A stretch of DNA of 64,000 bases from Gnomoniopsis sp. IMI 355080 (Eukaryota > Ascomycota > Sordariomycetes > Diaporthales > Gnomoniaceae), in NCBI GenBank assembly GCA_027946555.1, contig JAPEVC010000058.1, positions 101,291-165,290 of the forward strand. The letters are read 5' to 3'. The position numbers and the translations under genes were made by a program. The notes beneath the pieces were generated by a model. That model had not been told where the DNA came from. It saw only the letters and a list, made by a program, of their open reading frames with translations, and searched no databases. Positions 1-10,561 of the stretch are shown here, piece by piece. Every line of letters starts with the position of its first letter. The stretch's first letter is position 1.

Positions 1-1163
1 GGTTGGTTCGTGTTAGAGCAAGAAGTAATGTTGGACCGCATCCAGTAAGAGGAGGTTGCGGTGCCGACGTTTGCAGTAACAAGCACGTCAGTCCGTTGCC
101 CGACACCCAGAGTCACGACCTTAGTGGTGTAAGGCTTCACCTCGACGTAGTCGTTGGCGATGACCGTCAAAGTGTGCCCGTCGAGGGAGAAGCGCTGAAC
201 GGCCTCGGAGCCACTGTTGATGAGCCGCAGACGGTGCGTCTTGCCGTAGGTAAGCTTGAACTTGGAGATACCGGCATTGTTTGTGCACTTGGTCGTGTCA
301 CCCGCAGCGACAGTTGAGCAGTTGAAGTTCATCTTTCCGTTGATCAGATTGTTGTCCGAGACCACGGGTGCAGCTCCGGCAGTCAGCGTTTTTTCAACAA
401 GCGTCAAGTAATCAGTATGGTACCAATCCGAGAGCATGACCGGCCCAAGGTCAATGTCGTAGGCCTGATTGGTTGGGCCGTAAACAACAATGGGTCCCAG
501 AGCACCGCCAGAGTATTGAGACGAGTAGTGCGAGTGATACCACGAAGTGCCATAGAGTTCAGCCTTGAAAGAGTAGGTGTAGCTTTTGCCAGGGGCCACG
601 GGACACTGATCAACACCAGGGACACCATCATCCCAAGGAGTGGCAGTCTGAAGGAATCCGTGCCAGTGGAGAGCAGTACCTTCCTCTGGGCCAGTGATGT
701 TATTATGCAGAGTAACTTGAATAGTGTCGCCCCAATTGGCTTCGATAGTGGGCCCAGGGAAAGCTCCGTTGACAAGCAAGACAGGGCGCTGATAGCCATC
801 TGGGGCGATTGTGCTGCGGCTGATGGTGAAGTCGTACGATCGAACAATGCCGGTAGAGGGAGAACTAGTATAGTAATTGGTGTTTGATGCCGTTTTGGTG
901 CCCCAAGGATATCCATTGGGTAGCGGGTTGTTTGTCAAGAACAGGGGCAAGGTAACGGCCGTGAGGGTACCAAGGAGCGATGATCTGAGACGCTGTCAAT
1001 AAATGATGCTGTAATTTTTTAAATCTTTGGCATGTTGTATTCAGGTTCCTTACCCATTGGTCAAGGTCTGGCCCAGGGCGGCTGTGACCGTGTACAGGAA
1101 GCTGATGGTGGAAGCCACAGTCCCCAGTACTCCTCCTAAGAGGCTACTGACCATAGAACCCAT
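1..1163 (-). CDS. Laccase (multicopper oxidase), N-terminal part; continues beyond the left edge
   Basis: Exons 1054-1163 and 984-1 joined across a 69-nt intron (985-1053); the 3' part lies outside the window. Laccases oxidise phenols with reduction of oxygen to water, usually outside the cell. Visible in the protein are the first cupredoxin domain with copper-binding motifs HWHGF and WYHSHYSSQ, the fungal laccase stretch GAFPGPTIEANWGD, and the start of the second domain (KTHRLRLINSG, GQRTDVLVTAN). The mature start is probably near NPLPNGYPWGT, a sequence typical of ascomycete laccases. The N-terminus is long, about 55 residues, with two hydrophobic segments, so it may be a signal anchor or signal peptide plus pro-sequence. 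The acceptor at 985 rather than 993 is chosen because only it keeps the frame. Family assignment is secure; the exact substrate is not. Confidence 0.93.
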
Positions 1164-1773
1164 TTTGCCAAGTTAGTGGCTGTCAAAAAAGAATGACTTT
1201 AGAATGGAAAGAAATGAAGGAATGCTGTATAAGCCTGAGAAAGAATTCCGTGAACGAAGGAACGAAAATCTTTCTACTGAATGAGAGGTATGGCTGAATG
1301 AGTGAGCCTTGAGTGGATGTCGAGAACTTCATTTTGCTTGACGAGAAAGTCGACGAGATTTATATCAAGATCACATTGCGCACGTACACAAGTCTGCCCC
1401 ATAACGTCCAGCCGCTGTGAAGTTGTCCGAGGGCTAAGAGAACAAAGCTTCCGAGATGGACCTACGCAACGGCTCCCGGATGGCGAGGTAGAGAGGCTCG
1501 AGATACACCACGACCGTGCAGTGGCGTTCGGCTAGCCCATGAGCCTGAGCTACTGCAGGAACGTCATGGTGTGCAAGAAAACATGTCTAGTGGAAGCCTT
1601 GAAAGGATAATGTAGAGAGAATACGACTTTTTGGTGCCGGTGGAGTCAAGAGCTCAGCTCCCGATACGAATTCCTTCCTCACTCAGCTCGAAAAGCGGTA
1701 CACCTACAATCAGAGGAGAATGACACTGCCACTTGGCAATGCTGAGACGTCAATGAAGTCACAGCTGGCTGCC

Positions 1774-1774
<1 letters not shown>

Positions 1775-1805
<31 letters not shown>
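1775..1805 (+). repeat. Poly-A tract (31 A)
   Basis: An uninterrupted run of 31 adenines. No coding sequence of a retroelement lies beside it and I saw no flanking duplication, so it is reported only as a homopolymer. Confidence 0.9.
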
Positions 1806-1807
<2 letters not shown>

Positions 1808-3081
1808 CCTTATATCGCTGCCCGGCCAAAATTTATGGTACTACCCGCTGGAGAATTGGCAGTGACCCACGGGCCTGGGTCATCGTAGTACAAAGGTTGC
1901 CTAGTGGCGTGTACCAGTTCAGCAGCGGGTAGACTAGCAGCCAGTTAGTCAGGAGAATGTCCAAGTTGGGAATAAGACCAATGGCCAGTGCTTATCCAAG
2001 CTGCTGCCAAAATTGGAATCACCTTGTCAGAAGCACTTCATCATGGAGCGAACAATGACTGAAACGCGCTGTTGGGAAACCAACACCGATAACTCCAACA
2101 GAGCCGCGCGTTATTAGCCATAGAACTTAAAAACTCAAACCAACGCGAATTGCCGTATGATCTGCAAGACGCGAGAGTAGCACGCCCATCCGAAAGGCCG
2201 AATTAGCGCACAGTTATCCATCCGAAAGTCGCCGGAAAGGTACAAGCTGCTGTTGGCGAAGGTCGTGTGTTCTTCCTGTGCGGTTGCTTTGTTAGGCGCG
2301 CCAAGAATTTTACTTCTCCGGGGCACGGCCGCCAAAATCTGCCATCCCGTCTTCAAAATCAAATCGAATACTGATCATCAGTCGGGCTTCACGACGCTGG
2401 GTGGGCCGTGTATCATGCATACACATTTAATCAGTTTTAATCCGAGTACTGCCACAGTACGGCGGTGTTTCCCTGTGCCCCCGTGAGCAGTCTATCCCTT
2501 TGAACCGCTAAGACGCTCAATTTCTGGAAACCTGAGTATACCTTTGTTGCACAGGGCGCGAACAAGTCTCCTGCTTTTTTGCAAGCGTCGAAGCCCGGCT
2601 TCGGCTTGGAAGTGCATCCTCTGAAGCTGTCAAGGCGTATAACCAAGGAGCTCGTGCTGGCGAGACGATGTGGGGGTAAGGGCATTCCGGCCCCAGTATT
2701 CTTCGACCAGCTGAGTTCGGTGAACATACTGTCTGCGTACAGGAACGCAAGATAAGTATCGCCAGCAACTGAGCACAACTTAGTGCAAGACTAGAGCTTC
2801 TAGCAGATATATCTTAGTCCCCCATCTCGGGGGCTAAGCTATTGTTGAACCTGGCTCAGGGCTATATGCAGGGGAAGTTTGGTTGTTGGTCTTACGGCGA
2901 AGCCCGTCCGTGCTTCTTCCAGAACTTTGCTCTTAACACCGAGTTTAGTAACTGGCTTTGTTAGTTCTATCGGGTGAATATACGTAAAACACTGAAACAA
3001 CCGGTCTCGACAGCTACTGCAGAAGAATTTGAGCAATCGCCCTGATTTGTGAAAAGTTGAGCGCTTGCAGATATGGCTCAA

Positions 3082-3099
3082 TACCTAGGTACCTAGGTA
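3082..3099. repeat. Two overlapping TACCTAGGTA palindromes
   Basis: Perfect 10-nt palindromes at 3082-3091 and 3090-3099, sharing two bases. They belong to the set of eight copies seen between genes in this window. Confidence 0.85.
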
Positions 3100-3488
3100 T
3101 TGAAGACCCTCCAATTACTCAGCAGCCCCACCCATGGGAGACTTCAGATCTCACCCATAGGTCAGGAGTAGTCGCAAAACTCGACCGTCGACCATAAATT
3201 GTGGCAAACCATATGCTCGTTCAGGTTGCTTGGTGATCCTCGTCCCCGTCGGCAACGAGAGAAGGGAAATGTATAACTGGCACGCTTGACAACAAGCTCA
3301 GCAATACGAAGAGGTTCATCATATGCGCTGGAATTTGGAAAAAAAAAAAAAAACGATGAGCTTCCCAGTCTTAACGCCTTCCTGGATTTGCCGGGGTATA
3401 TGGTATTTATTTTGTACATCAGCCGAGCGACAACCTCGGAGCATCCTCTCTAGACACCTCTCGATGGCCGAGTCACAGGTTCTGTCGG

Positions 3489-4105
3489 TCAGGATTCGTT
3501 TGGTCGTGAGAAGGGTGCTCGGTGGGCCGCTGCCATGATGATAGGACCCCGGCGCGAGTTTGCGTAGGCTTGTTGCATGATAGGAGAGGCATCGGATCGG
3601 ATTACGCTGCCGATAGACATGAAAAAGCTGCGGAAGCAAAGCGTCAGCCGGTGTTCCTATTCCCAGTTCGGCCGCCCAAGGATGCATAGCATACCCGAAT
3701 GTTGCACCGGATGCGCCCATATATTGCCCCAGTGTCCTCATTATTCCGTTGGGTCCTGCGCCGTATCTGAAGATGCTGACCGTGCCTGGTGGAAATCAGT
3801 CTCACAATGCGGTCCCATGGTGGGCAGGGGGGCAGGAGCGGAGCAGCTGTGCTGGATCGTACCATAGATGAAGCCAATGATGATACCAACAGCTGTTCAG
3901 AAATGTCAGAACACTTTCCAGGATCAATTGGGCTACTAAGATACATACTACCACCCATCATAGCACCCATCTTGGCTGCGTCATGTTAGCCTGGCCGATC
4001 TTTGTGTCCGAGGAAGGCCTGCGGCGAATGGGAAGGGGAGGGGGACTCTTTACCTTTGTCGATGTTCGAAGGGCCAGCATGGCCATGATTGACTGGAACG
4101 GGCAT
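3489..4105 (-). CDS. Mgr2/ROMO1-like subunit of the mitochondrial TIM23 translocase
   Basis: Five exons: 4054-4105, 3949-3975, 3863-3892, 3695-3785 and 3489-3627, giving 112 residues. Introns are 78, 56, 77 and 67 nt, all GT-AG. The spliced protein starts MPVPVNHGHAGPSNIDK, then KMGAMMGGTVGIIIGFIYG, RYGAGPNGIMRTLGQYMG, ASGATFGFFMSIGSVIRSD and ends AHRAPFSRPNES. This is the two-helix, glycine-rich architecture of yeast Mgr2 and animal ROMO1, where Mgr2 couples TIM21 to TIM23 and gates lateral release of preproteins in the inner membrane. The two hydrophobic helices (about residues 22-37 and 56-75) carry GxxxG-like spacing. The gene is easily missed because two exons are only 27 and 30 nt. Family identity is strongly supported; function is by homology. 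Confidence 0.93.
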
Positions 4106-5463
4106 GTTGACTGGTCCGTTGCTGTCCTTTCAGTCGAATGATGGCAAGCTTGGGTTGATCAAAAGGCAGCTTTGGGCGTGTTGCAGTCTCCCGTCCTTTG
4201 CAAAGGCACAAGCCGAGAGTGACGGAATAGCAACTCCACCTTTTGAACTTCTTTCCCCAGGTGCTCGTGTCAAGCCACAATTGAGCAGCCATTGGGGCAA
4301 TCTAATCCCTGCCCCCCCCCACCTTACCCATGTGGCTAAGTCTCTCGTCTGAGCCTCCTCCACTGGGGCGGGCTCATTATCCTTCTGGGAGCGCCTACCA
4401 CAGTACCTAATCTGTATATGGCCTTTCTGTTTGAAAGTGCAAGCAAGATGGGATGAGCAAGAATTTATACCCAGATAATAAGCATCGGGTACCATAGTAA
4501 CATATCCCTTCCCTGAGGAGACATATTGTTGTCCCAAAAAATTGGGTCCCTTGGTAGTGCAGGTCTGAGAACTTCCACTTACTCTTGATTCGATCCAGTC
4601 TGCATCATTGTCTGGAGAGTACAAGGGCCATTGGAGTGAGGAGTGTCGCGCGTGTCTCCTGGATTAAGCAGGCCTACCAGGTTGGGATGTGACCCGAGCC
4701 AGAGGGCGCTAAAACCAAAAGCGCCAAACAGACAGAACCTTACCACCTGCAGCACACTGGACCACCGGCACACTACCACCAACACTGGGGACAGACCGGG
4801 ACGTTGCTTGTTGTTGCTACTGCTGCTGCTGGCTTTGACATCCATTCTACTTTGTTGTCCACCTGCATCAATCCACAGCGCATTTCTGAACATCGCCATT
4901 TCTATTGCCATCCACCACTGCACACAAGGCCCTTCTCTCAACTGTTAGGTGAGTTCGCCGTTTCCGTTCGCTCATGTTGGAGTCGCTTCCCATCTTTCGG
5001 CCTGTCTCGCGCGACGTTGGCCGCCGTTCTGACGCGGTTTGGTTTCTGGTCGCTTTGGTGGCTGATAGCCGATGACCTCAACTGCATCTTGCACCCGACT
5101 TCTTCCCACTTCCCATCCACTTGACCAACAGGGCTGACACATCCAATCTCCACTCCCAGCGCCATCAGCAATCCGACCTCTTCGACCCACTGCTAGTATT
5201 TCTGCCATTTCGCCTACTCCTCCCGAAATAGAAAGCATCTTCGACTTGGCCGACACGCATGCTCGCGTCACTTCAACGCAGCCCGTCACACCTCGCTGAG
5301 TTTCGCCCTTCCACTGCCGTCACGACCGCGACCTCAATCGTGTACATGGTGTCAACCTTGGGCCGAGACGATTCTTGCGACACCCAACAAACACAACCAC
5401 GTCGCCGCGACTCGCTTGAGCCAGTCCACCACCGATCCCGCGTTTCCCCGCCAGTTCTTCCTC
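4106..5463. promoter_or_regulatory. Divergent intergenic region between Mgr2-like gene and FHA gene
   Basis: About 1.36 kb separating two divergently transcribed genes. The part from about 4800 to 5460 is pyrimidine-rich with CTG and CTT runs, as is usual for a fungal 5' leader, and probably holds the long 5' UTR of the FHA gene. No convincing additional coding sequence was seen. Confidence 0.5.
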
Positions 5464-7815
5464 ATGACTGCCGTCGCCAGCCCTCCCAGCTTTGCGAATA
5501 TCAACCGGTCGGCATGGGGGCTTAATGGTGCCCAGTCACTCAACTCCATGAACTCCGAAGACGTCCGAGGTGTCTTGATGCCTCGCAAGACTATTCCTCG
5601 GAACAACTCATCTTCTTCCATGTCATCAAATTCATCCGTCTCGTCTACCTCCACCGCGGTCAGCAGTAGTAACGGCCAGATCAACGGTGCCGCCCCACAG
5701 CCTGCAGCTGGCGACTTGGGCGCTTGGCCCAATGCTGCGCCTCGAAAACGGCCACAAGGAAAGGGGCAGTGGAACGGTGCAAGGCTAGAAGGCACAGAGT
5801 TGAGCAGGATGCCAGCTGCTCGCCCACAGATGACCAACGGCCTGAACGGCACCGGCCCAATGTCTCCAGCTCCTTTGCTGCAAACGCCAGGACAGATGGG
5901 GTCGCAAAGGCCCATGACTGACCCTTTAACTCCAAGCCAGCCTGTGCTCTACCTCCTGTCCCTGAATGGCACATTCGAGCGAAAGACCATCCAGGTGCCC
6001 TTTTATCCCGAGACACTTCGCGTTGGCCGTCAAACGAACAACAAGACGATACCCACCCCTCTGAATGGCTTCTTCGACAGTAAAGTGCTGTCCAGGCAAC
6101 ATGCAGAGATATGGGCCGACCGTCAAGGCAAGATCTGGATACGCGACGTCAAGTCCTCCAATGGAACGTTTGTGAACGGCACGCGACTCTCCCCCGAGAA
6201 TCGCGAATCGGAACCTCATGAGCTCCAATCCTCAGATCATCTCGAGCTCGGCATAGACATTGTGAGCGAGGACCAAAAGTCAGTCGTGCACCACAAAGTC
6301 GCAGCCAAAGTCGAGCATGCAGGCTTCCCTAACCCTGCGAATAACCTGTTGGACATGAATTTTGGGGATCTAGACCCAGCCAACGGTGGCATGATGATGC
6401 CTCAAGCCGGCAATATTCCCTTCAGGCGCAGCAATGTCAGCCAGCCTTCGGCTGGGAACAGTAGTCGGTTGGCTGGGGCGGCAGCACAGATGATGAATGT
6501 CCAGCCTAACGGCATGGCATTCAATAACCGCACCTTTATGAATACACATCCATCAGCGGAACTGATTGTGAAAAAGTTGCGGGCAAGTACCATGATGAAC
6601 GATATACTCTCCTGAATAAAGCAGACGCTGACCCTTTCCCAGAATGAAATGCGCAATGCTCGCCAACAGGCACAAGATCTGTCCCGAACCAGCAAATTTC
6701 TGGATGCGCTCCTTTCGAACGAAGACATCAAGAACCAAGAAAAGATCGAAGCCTCCGAAGCTCCAAAGCCAGCAGTTGTCAATGGCACCTCTCTGTCCTT
6801 CAGGTCCGATACGAAGGCACGATTTTCTGATCCACCAGCACCTCCACCACAGCAGCCTCTACCCGAGAAACCCGATACCGCCAGATCGCAGCCTGACGCT
6901 CCCTCACTGAAGCGTGCGACGACCGAAAAGCCGAAGCTTGGCCAGTCGGGCGGTTCGCCAGTGCGGCAAGACAATTTGAGCCAGATCATACAATTGACTG
7001 AAGCACTCAACAGTGCAAAGCGAGAAATAGACAACCAGACGGCTAAGATGCGAGACCTGGAAGAAATGCTGCAGAAGGAGAGGGTAGCACGCGAGGCGGC
7101 GGAGGAACTAGCCAAACAGCTTGAAGGAGATGCTCATTTGCGGAGTAATGGAAACGTGAAACCACCCATTGAGGACATCACACTACAGGAGGCTTTCGAG
7201 CCCGTTGTGGCGCATGCGGGCGACGACAGAAAGGAATTGCTGGACGAGAAGGCAATGCAGGCTAACCTCGTGTTGTCAGAGCCGGAGGAGGATATCAGGG
7301 AATCATCACTACAGTCCAAGATGGACCGCATGCTATCGGAGATGACGCAGCTGAGGAATCAGGTCGACTTATACAAGAAGCAGGCTGAGCAAGCAACGTC
7401 AGAAAGGGACGCAGACCGCAAGACACTGGCAGAGATGATACGGCAGATCCGTCAAAGAGACGAGGAAGCACTCAAGGCCGCAACCGCAGCACGGGCTCGG
7501 ACGAGGTCAAGGTCGAACGGAAGGGAGCGCGGCTGCACGATCACCAGTAGGGATCCCAGCCGGGGCCGGTCGGCGGTCAACCGCGCCGACACGAGCCTCG
7601 ACAAAATTTCGGAAGATCTCGATGATAAACCGACGCTGTCCCGGGCAAATACGATTACGCCAACGCCACGATCCCCATCCACCCGGGCGTTGTCGGATCA
7701 GGCAATCAGGGAGACGCTGCCGTACGCGTCCATGATAGGCGTCGTCTTGATAGGCATGGGACTCATGGCGTACATCAATGGTTGGCAGCCGCAACCATCG
7801 CGCCTGGATCAGTGA
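5464..7815 (+). CDS. FHA-domain, coiled-coil, tail-anchored protein (SLMAP/Far9-Far10 type) with an in-frame TGA
   Basis: One reading frame of 784 codons without introns, interrupted only by TGA at 6613-6615 (codon 384). The N-terminal 160 residues are Ser/Asn/Pro-rich. An FHA phosphothreonine-binding domain spans about residues 165-265 (LRVGRQTNN, LSRQHAEIW, SSNGTFVNG). After the TGA the same frame continues with coiled coils (about 507-556 and 616-662), an Arg/Ser-rich stretch and a C-terminal membrane segment (about 754-773, YASMIGVVLIGMGLMAY). This order is that of SLMAP and yeast Far9/Vps64-Far10, the membrane-tethered STRIPAK subunit needed for fusion and fruiting-body development in fungi. 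The start ATG at 5464 is the first in the frame. The residues on either side of the TGA look continuous, so this is one gene with a recent nonsense change, a sequencing error or readthrough. Without the second half the protein loses its anchor. Confidence 0.88.
6613..6615 (+). other. In-frame TGA inside the FHA-protein gene
   Basis: The codons read DILS-TGA-IKQTLTLSQNEM with no frame change on either side. I tested nearby GT...AG pairs. Most shift the frame. The ones that keep it (54 or 90 nt) would delete sequence that looks conserved and have weak signals. A single C-to-T change from CGA would explain it. Confidence 0.85.
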
Positions 7816-7831
7816 AACTAGGTGGGCTGGC

Positions 7832-7841
7832 TACCTAGGTA
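7832..7841. repeat. TACCTAGGTA palindrome
   Basis: Perfect copy 17 bases after the stop codon of the FHA gene. Confidence 0.85.
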
Positions 7842-8175
7842 TGCTGGCTCATGGAACATTCCCATGTACATTTTTCATTTTCCTCTTGGTCGACGGGCGT
7901 CAGCAAAGCAAAAGCAGCTTCACACATAATGAATTCCTACGTTCGTCATTGTATAACAAGCATTATACCCATTCGACGACAAACAAGCTTCCGTGTTTTA
8001 CAAAGTCCACCTCGGTATCGACTTTAGGAAGCGGTAACACCATCAGCACAGATACACCAAGAGCTTTGGCTCACTATTCAATTGTGCCTTTCAATGACAA
8101 CATGACGACAACCAGGGTTATTGTTACTGCGTTTGGGACTTGATGATGATATGGCATAGCGGAGCTCAACTTTAT

Positions 8176-8222
8176 ACACACATACATACACACACGCGCA
8201 CACACACACTCTCTCTCTATCT
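8176..8222 (+). repeat. CA/CT microsatellite
   Basis: Imperfect (AC)n passing into (CT)n, with CATA and CGCG interruptions. Confidence 0.85.
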
Positions 8223-8953
8223 CACTTTCGTATTGCACATATCTTGGCTCGGAGGTTGGACATTGTGGAGCGTCCCCATCAATATGAGATGGACAAAGGT
8301 AGAGCAAGAGATTATACGCAGGTATATGAAAACATTGACTGGGAGCATTCGTTTGCACATAGCTCAAGTATACATGGATAGCACAGGCGATGGTGAAAAC
8401 TTGCATACTTTGCATCTTCATTTCTCTGAATCTGCCTTGCTTCTATAGTGTTGCCAAGTGAACCTGAAAAGCTGCTTTGATTATTTATGAGGTCATGTAT
8501 ATGTAATATATTGGTGTGTGCATATTATGAACTAATATCTACAGTTCAGCACAACTGACTCTTCTTGGAGGAGGGCGTGGTCCTTTTTTCAAGACTTGCT
8601 GCTGTGCGGGTTGCTGTCCATGATGCCCATGATGTGATGTCCCTAGTGTAAGTATCGGGCTAGAGTTGGCTCCAAAAAGGCTGCTTGCGTTGCAAGTCAC
8701 GTAGGCCTCTGACAGAACACCTGGATACCCAGATCTGCCTCAATGGCATACTAGCTTCTAGTGACCGAAAAGCTTGAGCATCATAATGCAATTCGAGTAG
8801 AAGACATTGTTGACAGAGATTGAGGAGTCCCATGCAGCGTGCTCCAACAGGTAGCTCTAGTAGTTCGACCTGCTGCTTCCTTGTGACAGATTGTCCTGCT
8901 TCCACAGTCCGTCCTATCCTAGCCACCAAACGGTTTGCCCATCGATAGCACAC

Positions 8954-10266
8954 TCAGCTGTCGTCCCAAAGTCCCCTCAAACTCGTCAACGCAATGAACA
9001 CCGCCTCATCTGTCCTGATGGTTCTGCTGCCTTGATTGGGAAGAACGTTCACCCAGTGATCAAACAACTCCCTCGTCCTGCCACCACTAATGCCCATGCC
9101 GCCCAGCTCAGGGTCGTTCATCGCGGCGTACTCCAATCCTCTGGGCCCGCCAAAGACAATCAACAGATGCTCGAACTTGGGCTTTTTGGACGCAGGAAAG
9201 GCCTTAGAGGCGGGTGTGCCTCGCTCGGAGGTGCCGATGCTCATATCGTAGCCGCCCTTGAATGAGCTCTCGGTGAATACGGCGGCGAGGGATGTAGCGT
9301 TGCGGACGTTGTAGCCCCAATAGTAGCCTGCTTCTGTGCGAGGCGCTGCAGGGTGGACAGGTTCAGGATTGTTGAGGGATTGCTCGGGGAAGTGGAGGGT
9401 GACGCGGGTATTGGGGGGGATGTCGTCTTTGATAGTGACTGGGTTCCTCATGCCGACCTCAACCAGTGTACTGTCGTCACTGTCAGCCGGTGCGCTTACT
9501 TCACGGAGTCTCAATCATTGACATACCCTTTTCCACCCTCCGGCCGCCCTTTTACCGTGAAGCCCTCCCGGTATGGCAGCCACTCGTCCTTGTGTGGGTG
9601 ATGAGGCATGTCGAGACTGGGCAGCAGGCCAGCCTTTGCCAGATTGTCGTGTAGAGGGAACAGCGCCCTCCGCATGAATGGTGGTGTCTCTAAGTATGAA
9701 AGAACGTGGCCGATGAAGTGACAAGGATCTGTGTCGCCGGTATATCGATCATGGTCGACGGCGCGAGGGCGGGACTCTAGCGGGCTGTCATCGTAGACGA
9801 CAATCTCATCCACGCAAAAGACGCCGAGCGCTCTTGCTATCCGGCCAGGACTGGTTATCCTCTGGTCTGCGGTCTTGAAGCTAGTTTCGGTCAGTTTCTC
9901 GTTACTCAATCCCATTCGTGTTTGCTGAGGCTGGCAGGCTTACTCTGTGATTATACTGCCGGGTACAGCGATGGAGACTGTGTATTCCCTACCACCAGTA
10001 GCCTGAAACCTGGCGCAGGGTTTAAAGGTGTTGACTCCAATATCATCACCATCGTCTTCGATCTTGCGCTTCTGCAAGAGAGTCAGTGTGGTTCAAAAGA
10101 GGGTAATTTTGGCAGGCAGGCCAGGCAGGGCGACGAAGATGAGAGGGCACTCTCTTTCTTCACATGAAAGTCGATGATGGAGGCTGAGGTTTTGAACTTC
10201 TCCCAAGCCAACCAATTTGGGAAGATGACAACCTACCTTTGCTCTGTGATCTGTCGGGTAACCCAT
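8954..10266 (-). CDS. SPOUT-fold RNA methyltransferase (SPOUT1/C9orf114, DUF171 family)
   Basis: Four exons, 10237-10266, 9944-10071, 9527-9880 and 8954-9479, encode 345 residues. Introns are 165, 63 and 47 nt. The protein opens with a basic stretch (AKKRKIEDD), then a strand and SIAVPGSIITDF. Next come SPGRIARALGVFCVDEIVVYDD, typical of this family's first SPOUT half, and HFIGHVLSYLETPPFMRRALFP. A central OB-like insert follows (VEVGMRNPVTI, GYYWGYNVR). The C-terminal knot has LLIVFGGPRGLEYA, FDHWVNVLPNQGSRTIRTDEAV, the S-adenosylmethionine-binding region expected of a trefoil-knot methyltransferase. Relatives act in the nucleus or on spindles in animals; the RNA substrate in fungi is not known to me. 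The last intron (9480-9526) is short at 47 nt but is required to remove a stop. The gene is divergent from the thioredoxin gene, 295 bp away. Confidence 0.9.
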
Positions 10267-10561
10267 TGTGAATGACAATTGGAGGACTGTCACTTGAAAT
10301 GTTGGTTCGTCGTCACGGGCGAGAAGGTTGGTGAGCCCAAGAACTGTAGCCCCTGCTTCGAAAATTCGAGATAGGCCTTATCGGCTTATCGGTGCCGCTA
10401 TCGGCTTGTCCGCCTTCCGCTTTGGGAGCCACCTTGTCTTACACCGTCGGCGCTGAGCCGCGGTTTGGTGATCCAGCCAGATTACCAATTCCAACCTCTA
10501 CAACCTATCTGCACCACTCTCTCAAGCCTACCTACTCTGCATTTTGGTTGAAAGTGTCAAG
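10267..10561. promoter_or_regulatory. Bidirectional promoter with three YTATCGG repeats
   Basis: A 295-bp region between divergent genes. It contains TTATCGG near 10378 and 10386 and CTATCGG near 10398, in direct repeat. The first two are GATA-type sites (CGATAA on the other strand). The pyrimidine-rich stretch before 10562 fits a fungal 5' leader. Confidence 0.5.

Larger units (their letters stand above)
1164..3488. other. Intergenic, no gene recognised
   Basis: This stretch lies between the 5' end of the laccase gene and the 3' end of the Mgr2-like gene. Open frames here are short, overlap on both strands and lack codon or family character. It contains a run of 31 A at 1775-1805 and two overlapping TACCTAGGTA palindromes at 3082-3099. 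The laccase promoter must lie just above 1163. Confidence 0.6.
7816..8953. other. Convergent intergenic region with a CA/CT microsatellite
   Basis: This is the 3' flank shared by the FHA gene (+) and the methyltransferase gene (-). It carries one TACCTAGGTA palindrome at 7832-7841 and a CA/CT dinucleotide tract around 8176-8222. The open frames here are translations of the repeat or short random frames. Confidence 0.55.

Noticed and set aside
1775..1805. Poly-A tract as the end of a retroposed element
   Set aside because: No target-site duplication or reverse-transcriptase sequence next to it.
6580..6700. Intron that would remove the TGA of the FHA gene
   Set aside because: Frame-keeping GT-AG pairs (54 or 90 nt) would delete residues that look conserved on both sides, and their donor sites are weak.
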